Shown: positions 1-13,556 of the stretch, in pieces
How positions within the stretch are numbered: the first letter of the stretch is position 1
Layout of the letters: each line of letters starts with the position of its first letter
Source: Motacilla alba alba
Taxonomy: Eukaryota; Chordata; Aves; Passeriformes; Motacillidae
Length of the DNA: 64,000 nt
Assembly (NCBI RefSeq): GCF_015832195.1
Contig: NC_052027.1
Span: 496,001-560,000 of the forward strand
Direction: 5' to 3'
Position numbers and translations under genes: made by a program
Notes under the pieces: model-generated
The model's database searches: none
What the model was told of the DNA's origin: nothing
What the model saw: the letters and a program-made list of their open reading frames with translations, nothing else

Positions 1-2968
1 TCTCAATTTGGGGAGATAAACTCTTCTGTTTTTGAAACGAGCCTGAAACGGCTCCTGTGCAGATTGGTGCAAGTGTTGATCAGCTGGTGCTGCTCGGCAG
101 GAGCAGCTCCGCAGCCCAGCGTGGTTCCAGTCAATATTGGCTGCTTGCAGTGAGCACAAGTCATCCCTCGTCGGGAGTGTCTCACAGAAGGAATGGCTCC
201 TGCGCGGAAAACAAACACTAGTGAGCTGTGGCGGATATAGCTCCAGGATTATTCTGCTGACATTGTCAGAATTTTAGTAACTGGGAAGAAATCTCCATTG
301 AGGAGCGTTTGCAGGGGGTTGGTTACACACTGCATGCACAGGGAGGGGTGGGTGTCAGTTCTATTAGTCTGGAATAATGTGTTGTCAGGAGATACGGAAC
401 TGGGATGCTGCTCAGGCTGGCTCTGTGGATTCTGCTGCACGTCGTTCATACTCTGTGCCGCATTCCTCGTGCATTATTTTCAGCTAAATAAGTGAGCCCC
501 TGAGTTCATCACTGCTTCAGCTTTGTGCTGTCAGATTGGAATGAGGACACGCTCTGAATCTGTGTGATGGAGTGGGACTTGTTCCACCAGAGGCTTGTGT
601 TAAAGGAGGAGCACAGTTACTGCAGTGTTGGAGACTTCTGTTTATTCCTGGCACTGATGGCAGGATGTAATCTTAAAATTAGGAATTCGTGTGAGGAGCA
701 GTGACAGCATGCTGCCACCCTTATTTGTTTGAAATTTTGTATCTAAAGGAATCTGTTTGCAGCATAAGGAGAAGAGGAAAATACAGTTTTCTACCAGCAG
801 TGCTTTGGTACTTCATTTGATTTATAAATTACTTGATAAGCATGGATATGCAATGGCAAAGAATACTTCAAAACAAAAAGCTTGTGAATGTTTTCTTTCA
901 CTTTGGGGTCTGAACTCGTGGGACCCCCTATGTAGGACCTCAAGATTGCTTGGACTATGGCATGCTTACCCCTTGGCAGCAGTAGGTGCAGTTCCAGGGG
1001 GGATTTGGGTCCATGAAGTGCATTGAGCGTGGATGGCGAGCTGTTCACGTGGGCAGGTTTGTCTGCTTTGTGTGAGGCAGGCAGAGGTGGTTTTGGAGCA
1101 GGGAGGAAACGTGTCCCCCATGTGTCCAAGGTACACTGCTGTGCTCAGGGGTCTGGGCTGAACCCCAGATGTGCTGAGGCAGCTCCTGCTCCTGTGCACG
1201 GAGCGAGCAGACCCATCCCCACCTTTCCAGGCTGCCTCTTGTCTGCCCACGCCCCTGCTTTGCTCATCTTGCTCCAGAGACGGGAGGAGGCATTTCATGG
1301 TGGGGAGGTTTGGGCTCCAGTTCAGGTCTGGCTGAGTGGGGAGAGGGTGCTGAACAGAGCTCAGAATCACATAAATGGGCAATTGGGTGTGGGGGAGAGA
1401 ATGAGAACAACACACGGGGCGAAGCAAGGAAAGGCTGGCTCCGGGAGGACTCTGGCCCTGCAGAGGGCTCATCCAGGCGGTGGTGATGGTGTCTCAAAGG
1501 CAGAGGTGCCTCTGAAGGGGCTGTTGAGGTCCTCTGAGAAAGGAGCAGCCCCTTGGTGCTGCTGTTCCCCGATGAATGACAGCAGAGGGAGCACACGTGG
1601 GTCTCTGCCCCCGGCGCGGGCAGAGGTGTGCAGCTGGCGGTGGGCAGCTGCACTCCTTGCCTGTTCTGCCATTTTAAGGGGGTGAGATTGTGGCTGATGC
1701 CTTCGAAACGCAGCAGGGTTAGAGCAGAAGAGAGAGCGCGTGTTTGGAACGCTCCCAAAGTGTAACATATTGCACATGTATTGTGTAGGCTCGGGAAATG
1801 ATGTTTAGAGTAGCTGAGCCCACAGGCTACTTGGACAAAGCAAATATCAAGACCATTAAGTTTTCTTGCTAAGCTTGACTCGTCCTTGTTATTAAGGTCG
1901 TTTCAGTGCATATTTTGATAACTGTGAGGTTTCTGTGTTACAACTTGGTGCTTGAAAATTTTTTAAAATCAGTTGGAAAACATTTTGCCAGATTTTTGTC
2001 AAGCTGTCAGTGAGAGCTTTGTTATGCAGGAGTGATAGAGAAACACTTTTGAAAATAATTTTTCTTCTTTTTCACTCTTAGGCTGACAAATCAGGAGAAG
2101 CAGCTTTTCTGGTCATGCAGGTCAAGCAGAGAAAGGGAGTAGTTCTCAGAGGGACTGCAGGTGTGGTGCTGGGTTGGAGGGGGTTGAGAGCCTGTCAGTC
2201 GCTGCAGGGAGTGCACAGGGAGCATCAGTTCCATGTGTTTTTATAAGCCTGTTCAATGTCAAACCCTATCCTAAAAATGTACTAAAATTGCCTGAGAGTG
2301 TTGACCCCTCAAGATAATCCCAGGGCCAAGGGAAGTTCAAGATTTCTGCTCAGAGACACTCAGCATTTCAAAAGGGGATTTTGGGAGGGCTGGGATAAAA
2401 CAACTTCCATATGGGATACAGACTCGTAGGTAACAGGAACACATTAAAAGATGGTGATGTGTGTAAGGCACTGCTGCTGCCTAAACTCTGTGTTTTAGTG
2501 TGTTTATACCAGCCTGTAGCAAATCCTTTGTAACGAATTGCTTGCTTTAATCTCTTTCCAGCTAGCAGGAGTTAGTGTTGGCACTGTTAGCATGGTGTGG
2601 ATGGACATCCTAAGGCCCGAGGGAAGGATACCCTGGGGGCAGGGCTGGGGAGAAGCTGCCCATGAGCTCAGAGCAGACACCCTGAGCTGGCTGCCCTGTT
2701 ACCTCAGCTCTCCTGCTAACTCAGAGTGTTTCTATCAGATTTAGCCAGGTTCTGTTCCTCTGGACTCCTGGAGTTGGGACAAGGAACGAAAGTGGAAGGC
2801 GAGGAAATTGTGGACATCCCCACCCGTCTGCACAGAGAGGCAGAGGATGTCTGTTCTGTTTGACTTTTGGAAGGGCAAAGTGTCAAAATTACACACGAGA
2901 GTGATAAATGTGACACTGTCAAAAGCAAATGTAGTTAAAGCAGCTTCTGAATAAGCCAGGAGCAGTAG

Positions 2969-2995
2969 TGAGTCAGCAGAGAGGGGCTATAAATA
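2969..2995 (+). promoter_or_regulatory. Possible intronic promoter: MARE/AP-1 site and TATA-like box
   Basis: TGAGTCAGCA at 2969-2978 matches the NF-E2/MAF recognition consensus TGA(G/C)TCAGCA. A TATAAATA box follows at 2988-2995 in a GC-flanked context (ggggctataaatacc). Spacing fits a compact promoter starting near 3020. Motifs this short arise by chance, and no exon with a good donor was identified downstream. Confidence 0.2.
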
Positions 2996-5900
2996 CCAGA
3001 GCTGATGCAGCAGCTGCAGCTGGGGGGCCACCAGGGAAGAAGGGAGTGGAGAGGCTCTGGGATGTACCAGGATCCACATGTGTTTTGGGAAGCTGTCAGA
3101 GAGAAGAGAACCAGAACTGGTAATTACAAGGTATTCTCCAGATGCTTAGTCTAGAGTTAAATGGTTGGTTTTCATAGGTTCTCCCTTAGATTAAGAAAAA
3201 GCCAGAACAGGTGACTCAGAGCTGTGCTTCGGTGGCAGGGGAGCTTGTGCAGGTGTGCAGACACTTCGCCTGCACTGGAGCAAGCACTGCTGTTGCTTGT
3301 GCATCTGTATTCCCAGCACTCTGGAGGGAGAGTTCACAGTAAACAAACCTTTAATTTAACAGAGTTTTAAAACAAAGTCTGGGTTAGCTGTCTCTTGTGG
3401 TGTTTCTGGGAGATACAGAAGCGGGGGAGCAGTGCCTGCATGCTGCAGGTCAGGGATGTGCATGGAAGTGTTGTGGTCACAGCTGACAATTCAGAAAGAT
3501 TAAGGGCAAAATAATGTTCTCATGTGCTTTTGCAGTTGAAGATTATCTGGTGATAAAGCCATGAGATGTTTATTTGTGGGGAGGTTTGTGTGTGTAATTG
3601 CTTCCTCTTACACCTTGGACATCTGCAGCCATGTATTTTTTACATGAATGGTAGAAACCAGGGGCTGACAGGTTTATTTTTTAATTTGTCTCTACTCTCC
3701 CACTCCTGCAGGGCTGTGCCCACTGACATGCTCCCCTCGGCTGTCCCCACTTGCCAGAATGATCCAGTGCTTCTTGTGCTTCCATTTTGTCTTTGTTTTC
3801 AGTCCTTAGTTTAGGTAGAGATCCATGGCTTTATTTGGAGCAGTCCCCATGCACCCCGGCTCTCCCTGTGCTCAGGTGGGGTGGCAGTGGCGTGGTGAGG
3901 GCTGCTGGTGGCTCGTTCCATCCTTCTGTCTCCCGTGTGTTCTGCTCGAGTCTGAATTTCAGGTGGGCGGGCGGTTCATTACTCTTTCTGCAGCATTTAT
4001 GCAGATTGCAGTCTGAGCTTTTTTTAGAAGAGCAAGAATCAGGAGCAATTAGCAATCTGCTCAGGAAGGAGCTAGCAAAGAGGCAGACAGCAGCTCTGTG
4101 GCATGCAAGGGGCCGAGCTCTGTGCTGAGCTGGGCCAGTGTTGTCCCCGTGGTAGCCCTTGGGCTTGTCCATCAGCGTGGCCCTCGCGGGTGAGCGCTGC
4201 TGCCAGCCAGCAGCTGGAGCAGAGCCTCTGCAGGGGAGTGATGCAGGAGTGCTGCTGTGCTGCAGCGCAGGGTGCAGTCTCAGGGGCTCAGTGAGCGCAG
4301 GGAGTGGGGCAGCAGTGCTGTATGGACAGGCAGATGTGTCCATAGCCCAGGGCTCAAGCATGGCTACCAAACCCCGCCAGGGGCACAGGCTGCCCCAGCA
4401 CAGCCCACGGTGCCTCCTCACCCCAGCCAGCACCCCTGGGCAGCTGAGCTGGCTCCGGCCATGGCACATGCCAGCTGACCCTGCCGGGAGATCTGAGCAG
4501 GGGTTAGTCTGCCCCTCAGTTCACATAAACAAACAAATGCCAGTCTTTATTTGCTCCCCCTGCCAGGACGATGCATTCCTTCATTTAGGTGACTGTTGTT
4601 AACCTGGCTGGTGTCTCAGCCACGCTGCCAGCCCCGTACTTTTCCTTGTATGAAGGGATGTGGATTCAGACAATTGGAGAGCTCTGCACATCAGAGTGGG
4701 AGCAGAAGAGAAAGAGGGGATTTTTTAAAGAAAACAGTGCTTTGACAGAAGGAATGCTGGAATGTTTACATCTATAGCTTCTCTTCCATACGTGTGTGAC
4801 ACGAGGCAAGCATGGCAGGGGAGTCCTGCAGGAGCAGTGCTGCAGCAGCTCTGCTCTGCATACCAAGGAAATCCAGTGAAATAGCCGAGGATTATTTTCT
4901 GGAAGTGATGGACACCTGCAGTGACAGCTGATTTTAGCCAGAGCTGTAGCTGCAGGAGCCCTTTCTGTCCTGATGGTGCTTCAGGGAAAGCTGTGCACAC
5001 TGGTGCATATGGATTGCATTTGTCTGCTGGCTCGCTTCCCCTGGAGCTGCCCAAGTACCTTTAATGCCCTTTCTTATTTCTGGGTGAGAATTTTAACACT
5101 CCTGTACTACACCAGGCTATTTCTGTATTTTCTTTGGTGTTGTTTATCTATAACCATCTGGTTCTGCACCCACTAATAAATGGGATGCTGGGGAAGATGG
5201 TGAGAGCAGACAATATGCTTTATGCTGATTTACCCTTCTGAAGAAGGCAGGAGCACAATCACTTGGTACTGAAGGAATGAAGCAAGCGAGGGTGATAATC
5301 TCTGCTTCGTGGGTGGCAGCTGCACAACCCAGTGATCCCAATGTAGAACATATTATTAGCCTCAAGCTAAGCTGTCTGCAGTCTGGAACTTGCTCCAGGT
5401 CTATAGTAAATGATGAATTCATGAGGAGGTTGTGAAGTATTGGGCTGGATCCTGTCTGGTATGGAAAGCCCTTTGGAGGCAGTCTCTCCACAGCTGCTGG
5501 GTTCTCCACTGCATGCCTGTTACCTTCTGAATATCCTCGTGGTCCTTCTGCCCTGCAGGTGTGAGTTCTGCAGGTCTTCATTCACCCTGAAGCTCCCCGA
5601 GACTGCTGGTGCTGCCCGAGGCTGCGTTCGCAGCCATTGGGGAGGGTTGTGCTGGTTCTTGGGAAGGTGAAATCCCTCCCCACATTTATGTTTCCTGTCT
5701 GCAAGTTCCAGGCTGGCTGGATCTGGTGACAGATGATGTACTGTGTTGGTCTCAGCACAGCTTTCCCTTGCTGTTCCAATATTGTGCTTTTTCTGGAGAG
5801 GAGGAGGAGTGAAGAGCAGTGTCAGCCTTGGGCTGACATTTTGCTGATCTCGGAGGCAGAGGCTCTAGGGAAGCAGCACTGTTGATTCCCTGGCAGCAGC

Positions 5901-6079
5901 TGAGCCTTTCCTGGTCAGTGCTGATGGAGGCAGGGAGCAGAGCATCTGCAGTTGCCTCTGGCCAGGTCCTTGTGCTGAAATTGGAAAAGCACAGTGGAGA
6001 TAGCCAAGAGGACATGGAAGAGCAGCATTTCTGGGTGATGAGGACATGCTCCAAAGGAAGCATGATTAGGCTCCAGGAA

Positions 6080-6175
6080 TGCTCAGGAGGTTTTGGTCGG
6101 GAGGCACAGCAGGGAGCTGGATCAGACCCTGGAGATGCCCAGGAGGTTTTGGTCAGAGGCACAGTGTGAAGCTGG
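6080..6175. repeat. Degenerate 56-bp tandem duplication
   Basis: The block tgctcaggaggttttggtc (6080) recurs as tgcccaggaggttttggtc (6136), and each is followed by a similar ggcacag...gctgg segment. The spacing is 56 bp. The copies have diverged by substitutions and small indels, so the duplication is not recent. Confidence 0.7.
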
Positions 6176-9100
6176 CTGTGCCAGTGCAGGTCCCGGGGAG
6201 CCAGCTGCCTGTGATATTTTTAGGAACATTAAGTCAAACAAATAAAAGAAATTGGGCAACTGCTGCTGTTGGACTTGCCGATTCCTGCAGGTTCCTCGGT
6301 TTGAGTCTACTGCTTTGGAATTTGTTTTTCTTGTAGTTTTCTGTGTCCCTTCAGGCTGGGAGGGGTTTAGCCTTGAAACGAAGTTCAGGCCCATCTCCAC
6401 CGCAGACAGGCACAGTGGGAAACAGCAGAGATGCCCGAGGAAAGACTTGTTTTATCCTATCTGTAAAATTAGGTTGTAATCCATCTCTCTTTCTGGAAGA
6501 TCTTGAGGCTTATAGGATGCTTTGAGATGTGAGATGAAAAGTTCTTAAAAGGAATTATCCAGTGTTTTTAATGCCTGTAAAGTATTACTCCGGAAGAGAA
6601 TTGGTTCAGTGGATCCATGAATACACAGATTTTTCAGGCCAGAAGGCACTGCTGGGTAATCTGATCTGACTTGTGTGTATAATATTTGATCCTGTTAGGG
6701 CTGTACAGAGGTTGGGGAACTTGCACAGATACAAGGGGCTGGCTCTAGGAACTGTCTGCAAAGCTCTGCTCTCTTAATGATCTGTGAAATCTTTCCATGC
6801 CTGGATTAAGGAATGTGAGGTGCTGAAGTGAACCGTTTAATGATCTTCTCCTTTATTCCATCTCAGTGGCTCAGGGCAGGATTCACATTCTTGTTCAGCT
6901 CTTTCTTTTCCAGTTTGAATACATTCTCCTTTGCATCTTAATAGCCCCAAGCCCAGAGCTCCGGTTACATCATTGCAGGCTTTCAGCTGGTGAAAGCCTT
7001 TCTCCAGCCGATCCCGGAGCCTCCCATGTGGACAGATGAGGGATCTGGAGCTCATGCCGGCTGTGCAGGAGGGCAGTCAGAAGAGCTGTTTTCTCTGGGG
7101 AAAGAGCCGCCATCTGGTTTTGTGAAGCTTCTTTTGCTGTTCTTAAATCGTGAACAAATACAAGAGATCTGTTTGGTTCTTTGTTTTTAGTGCTTTTTTG
7201 CGTCCGTTGTATTCCTAACAGGCAAAACCAGAGGAGGCACAAACTCAGCAGAGGCAGCTGTTCTGCCTTCCCCCTTCTCTTGCTGATCCTGCTTGGGAAG
7301 CAGCTGGGGACAGAAATGCTGGCTGTGGGACACAAGGCGTTCCCCAAAAGACACAGGCAGCAAGCAGGGGATTGCCAGGGATCTTGGAATGCTGGAGGTT
7401 TGGGGTGGACCTCTTTAATGTAACACCAAAAACTCCAAAACAAACAAACAAACCCAAATTCAAACCCCAAACAACAAAACCAACCCCAACCTCCTCCAAG
7501 TCTTTTTTAATGAGCATTTCTGGGGTCTCGCTCCACCTTCAGTCCTGTAAATTCTCCTTCCCATTGATCAGCACGATCAGGGCAGGGTCACGTAGCCTGA
7601 CAACAGGGTGCAGGGACAATAAATGAGATTTACTCCCTCGGTGCTGCTCGCAGTCAGACAAAAGTGGCAGCAGATGTGACCAGTTCAGGCTGTGAATTAC
7701 AAGTGGACAAGTCTGTGTTCCCAAGGAAACGTGGCAGTGCCCGGGGCTGTGGGAGAAGGAGCGGGAGGATGCTGCAGCCCAGCAGCATCCCCATGGCAGG
7801 CCCCTCTCCGGGGCTGGGGTCGGGGTCCTGTGCAGGGTCCCTGCCAGGCCGGGTGGGCTGGGCACAGACCTCTCTGCTGCCATGAACCTTGAGCCACGCA
7901 AGGACTGAGTGGAGCAGAGAGCCGGGGCTCTGGAGCTTTGAGGACACGGCGTGGAGCTGAGCTGTGCCTGCCCTGGTCCGTGCCTGGGGCGCTGCCAGCA
8001 GGGCCATCCCCGGATAAAGCCTGCTGTGCTCTGTGCCAGGCAGGAGAAAACAGGAAAATATGCCCTTCTGCTGCCTAAATTTAGCCCCCAAAGCTTGTCT
8101 GGTCCCAGCGGCGACTCCTGTGGTAAACCACAGCTCCAGAGTGGGGATCAGCCCCATCTCCAGCGTCTGGCAAGGACGGGGGGCAGTACCTGCCACCAGG
8201 CTCCAGCTCTGCTCATGCCTCTCCTCACAGAAAGAGGCAGGGAAAGAGGCACTTTGGGTCAGTCTGGCTCATTTCTGTGAGTGGTGCAGAGGGAAACAAA
8301 CCAGCTCCCGTGCCGAGTGAGGATTTCTTCTGCAGGCAGGTTTGCCTTCTCCGTCGTGCCAGAGAGGAAGGGCACGTGGTCCAGGAGATGAGAGAGAACC
8401 TGGAGAGGCAGCTGCCCAGCCGCTCCCAGAGCCAGGGGAGCTGTGGTTGGCATTGCCTGGTCTGGGCACTCTCTGGCCAGCTCTTCCCATCTGGCATGCA
8501 TGATGTGTGGTTTGAAGTGCTGGGTCTGTTCTTAAATTGGACATAATTGCAATGCACCATTATATCTGTTCTCACTCTTGATCTGTGGGAAGTTTGGCCT
8601 CGAGGCTCAGCTGGAGTTAACAGTAACCACTGTTTGGATTCCTTTGGTTGGTTTTTTGGCTCCTGGTGTCCCAGGAGCATGGGCTGCGTGCAGGCAGTGC
8701 TGCCTGTGGAAGGGGACTGGGGGCTCTGCTTCACCCAAAACACTTGTTCCCTGCTGCCTCCTCACAAGCCAGGCTGGCTGCTTTCAGATCTGCACTCAGA
8801 CAGTTTTTAAGGGAAATCCGCTGTCAGTAGCTCCTGTGGATTTGGAGTATCGAAGTATATGACAAGTGCCACCACCTTGGCAGCAGCAGCAGCCACCATC
8901 GTGTGCAAGGACAGGAGGGGGAAGGGGACTGCGTGAGGAGCAGCGTGTGGGATCTGCTGTTGCTGTGCCTCTCGGTGGCAGAGCTTTGCCACCTTCTTCT
9001 TGCTGAGCTTGTTATTGATCATTTCAAGGCCTCATTGTCACCGTATCAGCTGTGGTATTTGTTCTTGGACATTGAGGGGCTGCTCTCATCTTCTTTGCCC

Positions 9101-12100
9101 TTTGCATTCAACGAGGGGCTGCTCCAGGGCAGGGGTTTCACAGGAGAGAAGAAGTCACTGGGTTCAAGATAAGATATCTTACACTTTCACTTCCCTTCTC
9201 AGTGGTTGCAGATGAAGTTGTTGCCCCACAGCCCAGCAAGCTGCAGTGTGGGGGCTTGGCGTGGGTACGAGGGAAAACTGGGGCTGTGCACACTAAGTGC
9301 TGTGGCATGGACTGGGGATTACAGACACACGAAAATACCTGAAAAATGCCAGTGCCTCAGGAGTTGTTTCCATCCTGGAGAAGGTGTTTTCCTTTTTTTT
9401 TCTTTTATTTTTTAACCAGGAACACGTGTTTCAGATAAAAGGCTTGTCTTGTTCTTTGTTTTACCAGGAGCTGTATCTCTTGTTTTTGTCTAAGCAGTGA
9501 TGTTACTAATCACACGGAAGGAAGGAGAGGGGAGGCTTGGGCAGCTTTGGGCTGTTTGCTTTCACTGCAGGTCCCCTCCACAGGGACCTGTGCAGCGGAT
9601 GGAGGCGCCCCGGTGTTTGTCTGCGGATGCTCCAGGCCGTGGCCCGCAGCTCCTCGGCTGTTCAGGCTCAGGACTGTCGCTGCTGGGGCCTGACAAAGCC
9701 TCTCCTGGCTGCAGCCCTCAGGAGAAGGTGCATGGTCCTCTGGCAGCCATCCTTGCATCCCCCTGCTGCTGCTCCCAGCCCGAGAGCTGCTGCGCAGGCA
9801 GGGGATAAGTGCCAGAGGTGCCTGCAGCAGGAGCGTCCCACGGACACGCCTGGGCTCTGAAAAATGCCCTGCCAGCCTGGGGCTGAGCCCGGCTCCTCGG
9901 CATCGCCCCGAGAGCCCAGCGCTCCCGGGCTGTGCTGGCTCCACGAGGTGCTCCATCACGGATCCAGGCTCCAGCTGCATTAGCTCTGACTGTGCCTGAG
10001 AGCTCTCCCTGGGGAAACGGCGTGCTGCTCAAACGTGGGGTGACAAAGCGCTGGAAAAGACATCTGAGGTGTTTCTGTTATGAAGAGGGCTGGACTTTCA
10101 GGGAAGGCAGCACATGGCTACTCTGAAGGGGGCATGAAAACAATTGAGAGTCAAATGGCCTTGTTCGTCTGTTCTGTATTTGTGTAAGAATTGGATCCTC
10201 CCTGAGTCCAGCTTGTTGTGCTATATTTGCAATGAACTATTGGGTCTAATCCCAGTTGTGAGAAAATAATGGCTTTTGTTGCCAAGCATATTTTCTCACT
10301 TGTCACAAATCAGTGGGGTGAAGCATATGTTAGAGGAGCGGCTGTCTCAGGCTGCCCGGCGGGCGGATCCGTGACAGCGCCGTTCTCCTGGATGGATAAC
10401 TCGGGTTATCCATGGAGCAGCCGGGGCTGGGTGGGCTGCCCCCGGAGCCCTTGGCAGCAGGGCTTTGTCCCGCTCCCCCCGGCACAGGGGGAGCAGAGGC
10501 TCGGCAGCCTTGTCCCAGGCGTTGCTAGAGAAACCTCTGCCTTTGTCTGCCCCTGTCTGAGCAGCCAGAGCTGGGGAGGGGGTGTTGTGCCAAAACCCAC
10601 ATCTCCTGCAGGAGGAGGAGGAGGAGGGTGCTCTGGTGTGCAGCTGCTGGGGCAGGGCTGTGCTGGCTGGAGCAGCACCAAGCCCGTGGCTGCAGGCTCC
10701 CCTGGCTCCCCTGGCCTCCCCTGTGTCAGTTTAGGCTCCGACCTTTGCAAGTCTTAACTGCCCAGGATTTTCCACTGCCTGCTTTTCACCAGTGTTTGCC
10801 TGTGGAGAGTCGGGTTTATTTAGTAACCCACCTGAACTCCCCCTGTGTTGTCTGTCCATGAGCTGCACAGGATATCCTGCTGTCCTTCTGCTGGGGTTGG
10901 CTTCCATGGTGGCTGATGCCAGCTGAGGAGACAAAGGTAAAGTTTTGGGGTTTGGTGCTGAAGAGAAGATTATCTGCCGTGGAAAGCATAGTTGGCAGTT
11001 GGTTGAAGGTTGGGATTCCAGGCCTGTGAATCCCCCCGCAAGGGGCAGGATGGATGTAGCATGGCTGCAAGCAGTGCAGGAGCTGTTGGAGCTGTCCCTG
11101 GGAGTGCTGACTCCTAGGGACACTTGGAGCACTGAGCAATGTCCTTCTCTCTGCTACCGTGTCTGTCTTTGCATTGGTGATGCCAGCAGCTTTGCATTTT
11201 GTTTTCTACACAAGCCCTTCCCATTTAGCATGCAGCAGCAGCCCTGGGGTCAGTGCCCATCTCCACTGTTGGTGTGATGGCTTGTCACTGGGTGGCTTTA
11301 GGGTCACGGCTGGCAGCTCCCTGTGCCCACAGAGCCTGTCCTTTGCCTCTGCGTGCTGGGCTGGCACTGACCTGGCTGAACTCCTGCAAGGAAACTTAGG
11401 AGTGTCAAATCAACACATTACAGGCATAGGAAAAACAAAGAATTTCTGTTGACAAAGGTCAGAGTGTGCCAGGGACAGAGAGAGCTGGACTCCAGCAAAC
11501 TGGGAACAGAGACAATAAAGACTGAGGTACTGATACCAGTTGTTGTGAGACCTTGTTTGCAATTTAGCATCCTTTCCTGCATTCTTTTAGCAGAGAATTT
11601 AACTTTTGAAGGTATCTCTAGCATTCTCAGTGGAGTGGGATTGTCCTTCATTTTGGAGTTTCTGCAGCTTGCTGTGAGTGAGGGCTGCTGTCTGTATGTC
11701 TGTGCCGCAGATGCCCAGAGTCCCAGGGAAACCCCTGTCTGGGCAGAGGCAGCAGCTGTGCTGAGCATCCCTGCTCTGCCTCACCCGTCCTCCTCTGCCA
11801 GGGGCCTTGGCTTCTCAGCAGCGTCAGGTGAGCAAGGTGAGGAAAACAGACCTACTCACAAACCTTAGGGAAAGGCCAAGGACATCTCGTGTGTCACGGA
11901 TTGCTTGTGGGAGCGTTAAAGAGGCTGTTTCTGTAGGTAGCCTAAAATGGCCACAAGTGCCGTGGCTGGTCTGGGCACATGAGGGGAGGAGAGTGAAGGG
12001 TCTCAAGGTGAGCACGTGCAGGAGCTGCCTCGCCTCACCTGTGCCCTCCTGCCTTCTGCCCGGGAGCTGGGGGCTGCTCTCCCCTGTCCCCAAGGGCTCT

Positions 12101-13363
12101 GGGGACAGGGAGGCAGCACATGGACCCGTTCCATCAGCTGACCTCTGCCATTCCAGCTCCTCTGATCCCTCGCCGTGCAGCTGCCCCCCGCAGCCAGCTC
12201 AGCCCAATTGTTCTCAGTTTGAATAGATTTTCCTATGGTCTAGTCTCATTTTTCCTCTCCCTTCAGTTCTGCACACGCCCTCCTGCCAGGCTCCCAGCCC
12301 TCTGGGCAGAGCTCAGCTGCTGCTCCAAGGAGAGCGAGCAGCTCCTGCACAGGCGTCCTGGCCAGGGGCACTTCACAGAGCTGCAGGAACCCTGCCCGGG
12401 GTTGGGAAGAGTTGGGGAGGTGTATTTCCATCACATCCTGTGCCACAGGTGCTGTGTGGCTTCTCTTGCAGACAGAGCAAGGGGTCTGGCTGTGCCTGTG
12501 AGCAGCTCTCCCTTCCCCACTGCCTGCCTGTTTCCCTGGGATCAGAATCCCCCGCGTGGGGGATTTGCAGCCGAGGTGCTGGGTTCAGGCAGTGCCAGGG
12601 CAGGGCCAGCACTGGAGAGCAGCTGTTCCTGTGGTGCCTGTTCCCTGCAGGATGCAGCGGGGGCCCAGGTGCTGCAGGAGACACCAGCTGCCCGAGGAGC
12701 CCATCCCCAGGCTCCACAGGCACCTCCAGGCACTGCTGAGCCCACTTCGGGAAAGGTCGCAGGGTGCTGCCGTGTGTCTGTCCCGGTGTCTGCAGGTCCT
12801 CAGGGGAAAGCAAATAAACATGGAACAGATGAGATCTTTGGTGTTTTTGAGCTGGGATTTGGAGGGTGTGAAAGACTTTTTAAGCCTTTGAGCCAAAGCT
12901 GGGTTGGATTTGTTGTTAAACCCGGCAGTGCAGGGGGATGGGGTGAGAGAAGGGTGCATGGCAGTGCCAGCTTCCTTAAGGTCAATGCTGGCCATCTTGA
13001 AGGTGGACATTTATCAAGAAATAAAACGTTTGTTTATATGAGAACAGTGTGTGATTTCAGGTAGTACCAGATAGATAGAAGCATGGTTTTCTGGTTTCAA
13101 AAGGCAATTGAAAGCTCTGAGGTTGGTCTCAGTGTTGTAAGAGTGTTTTGACAAAGAACAGGGTTTAATGTGAGGCTGGTCCATGGCACTGTTCTGCTCC
13201 CTCTCGGGAAGCAGATCCTGTGGCCTTACTGAGCCCTGAATTCACCCAGGGCTGGGAGGGAGCTCCAGCAGAGCTCTTTGCTCTGGGACAAGGAAGGAGA
13301 ACCTTCCTGTCCAGTGTCTGCAGCTGATGTGTTTTGTTCCTCTCCTCTCCCGTGTGCCTGCAG

Positions 13364-13556
13364 AAATCCGAACGCAGCTGGTGGAGCAGTTCAAATGCCT
13401 GGAGCAGCAGTCGGAGTCGCGCCTGCAGCTGCTGCAGGACCTGCAGGAGTTCTTCCGCAGGAAGGCCGAGATCGAGCTGGAGTACTCCCGCAGCCTGGAG
13501 AAGCTGGCCGAGCGCTTCTCCTCCAAGATCCGCAGCTCCAGAGAGCACCAGTTCAA
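13364..13556 (+). CDS. SRGAP3: SRGAP3 exon 2: start of the F-BAR domain
   Basis: 193 bp, residues about 23-87. It begins with the last two bases of a split Glu codon after a cag acceptor and ends with two bases of a Lys codon before gtgagt. It encodes [10 protein letters not shown], a Gln-, Glu- and Leu-rich amphipathic helix, then [20 protein letters not shown]. The latter is the signature helix of FCH/F-BAR proteins, which builds the antiparallel dimer. An upstream ATG at 13327 is in frame only through intron sequence and is not a start. The true ATG should lie in exon 1, outside the window. Confidence 0.97.

Larger units (their letters stand above)
1..13363 (+). other. SRGAP3 intron 1 (3' part), no supportable exon
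   Basis: 13.4 kb upstream of exon 2. I find no exon, no recognisable protein domain and no start of SRGAP3 (which would encode MSSQTKFKKDKE). Open frames up to about 314 codons occur (for example 12120-13064), but they have overlapping rivals on both strands and no family resemblance. Visible items are a degenerate 56-bp tandem duplication (6080-6175), an A/C-rich low-complexity stretch (7430-7500), and a TATA-like box next to an AP-1/MARE-type site near 2970-2995. Otherwise I see nothing. Confidence 0.75.

Noticed and set aside
7430..7500. A/C-rich tract as a retroposon tail
   Set aside because: Only low-complexity (CAAA)n-like sequence with no adjacent element or target duplication.
10385..10415. 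Short palindrome around ggataactcgggttatcc as a regulatory hairpin
   Set aside because: The arms are only six to seven bases long. Such palindromes are expected by chance in 64 kb and nothing nearby supports a role.
12120..13064. Plus-strand frame of 314 codons just upstream of SRGAP3 exon 2
   Set aside because: No homology I recognise, competing frames of over 100 codons on the other strand, an intronic position and no conserved codon texture.
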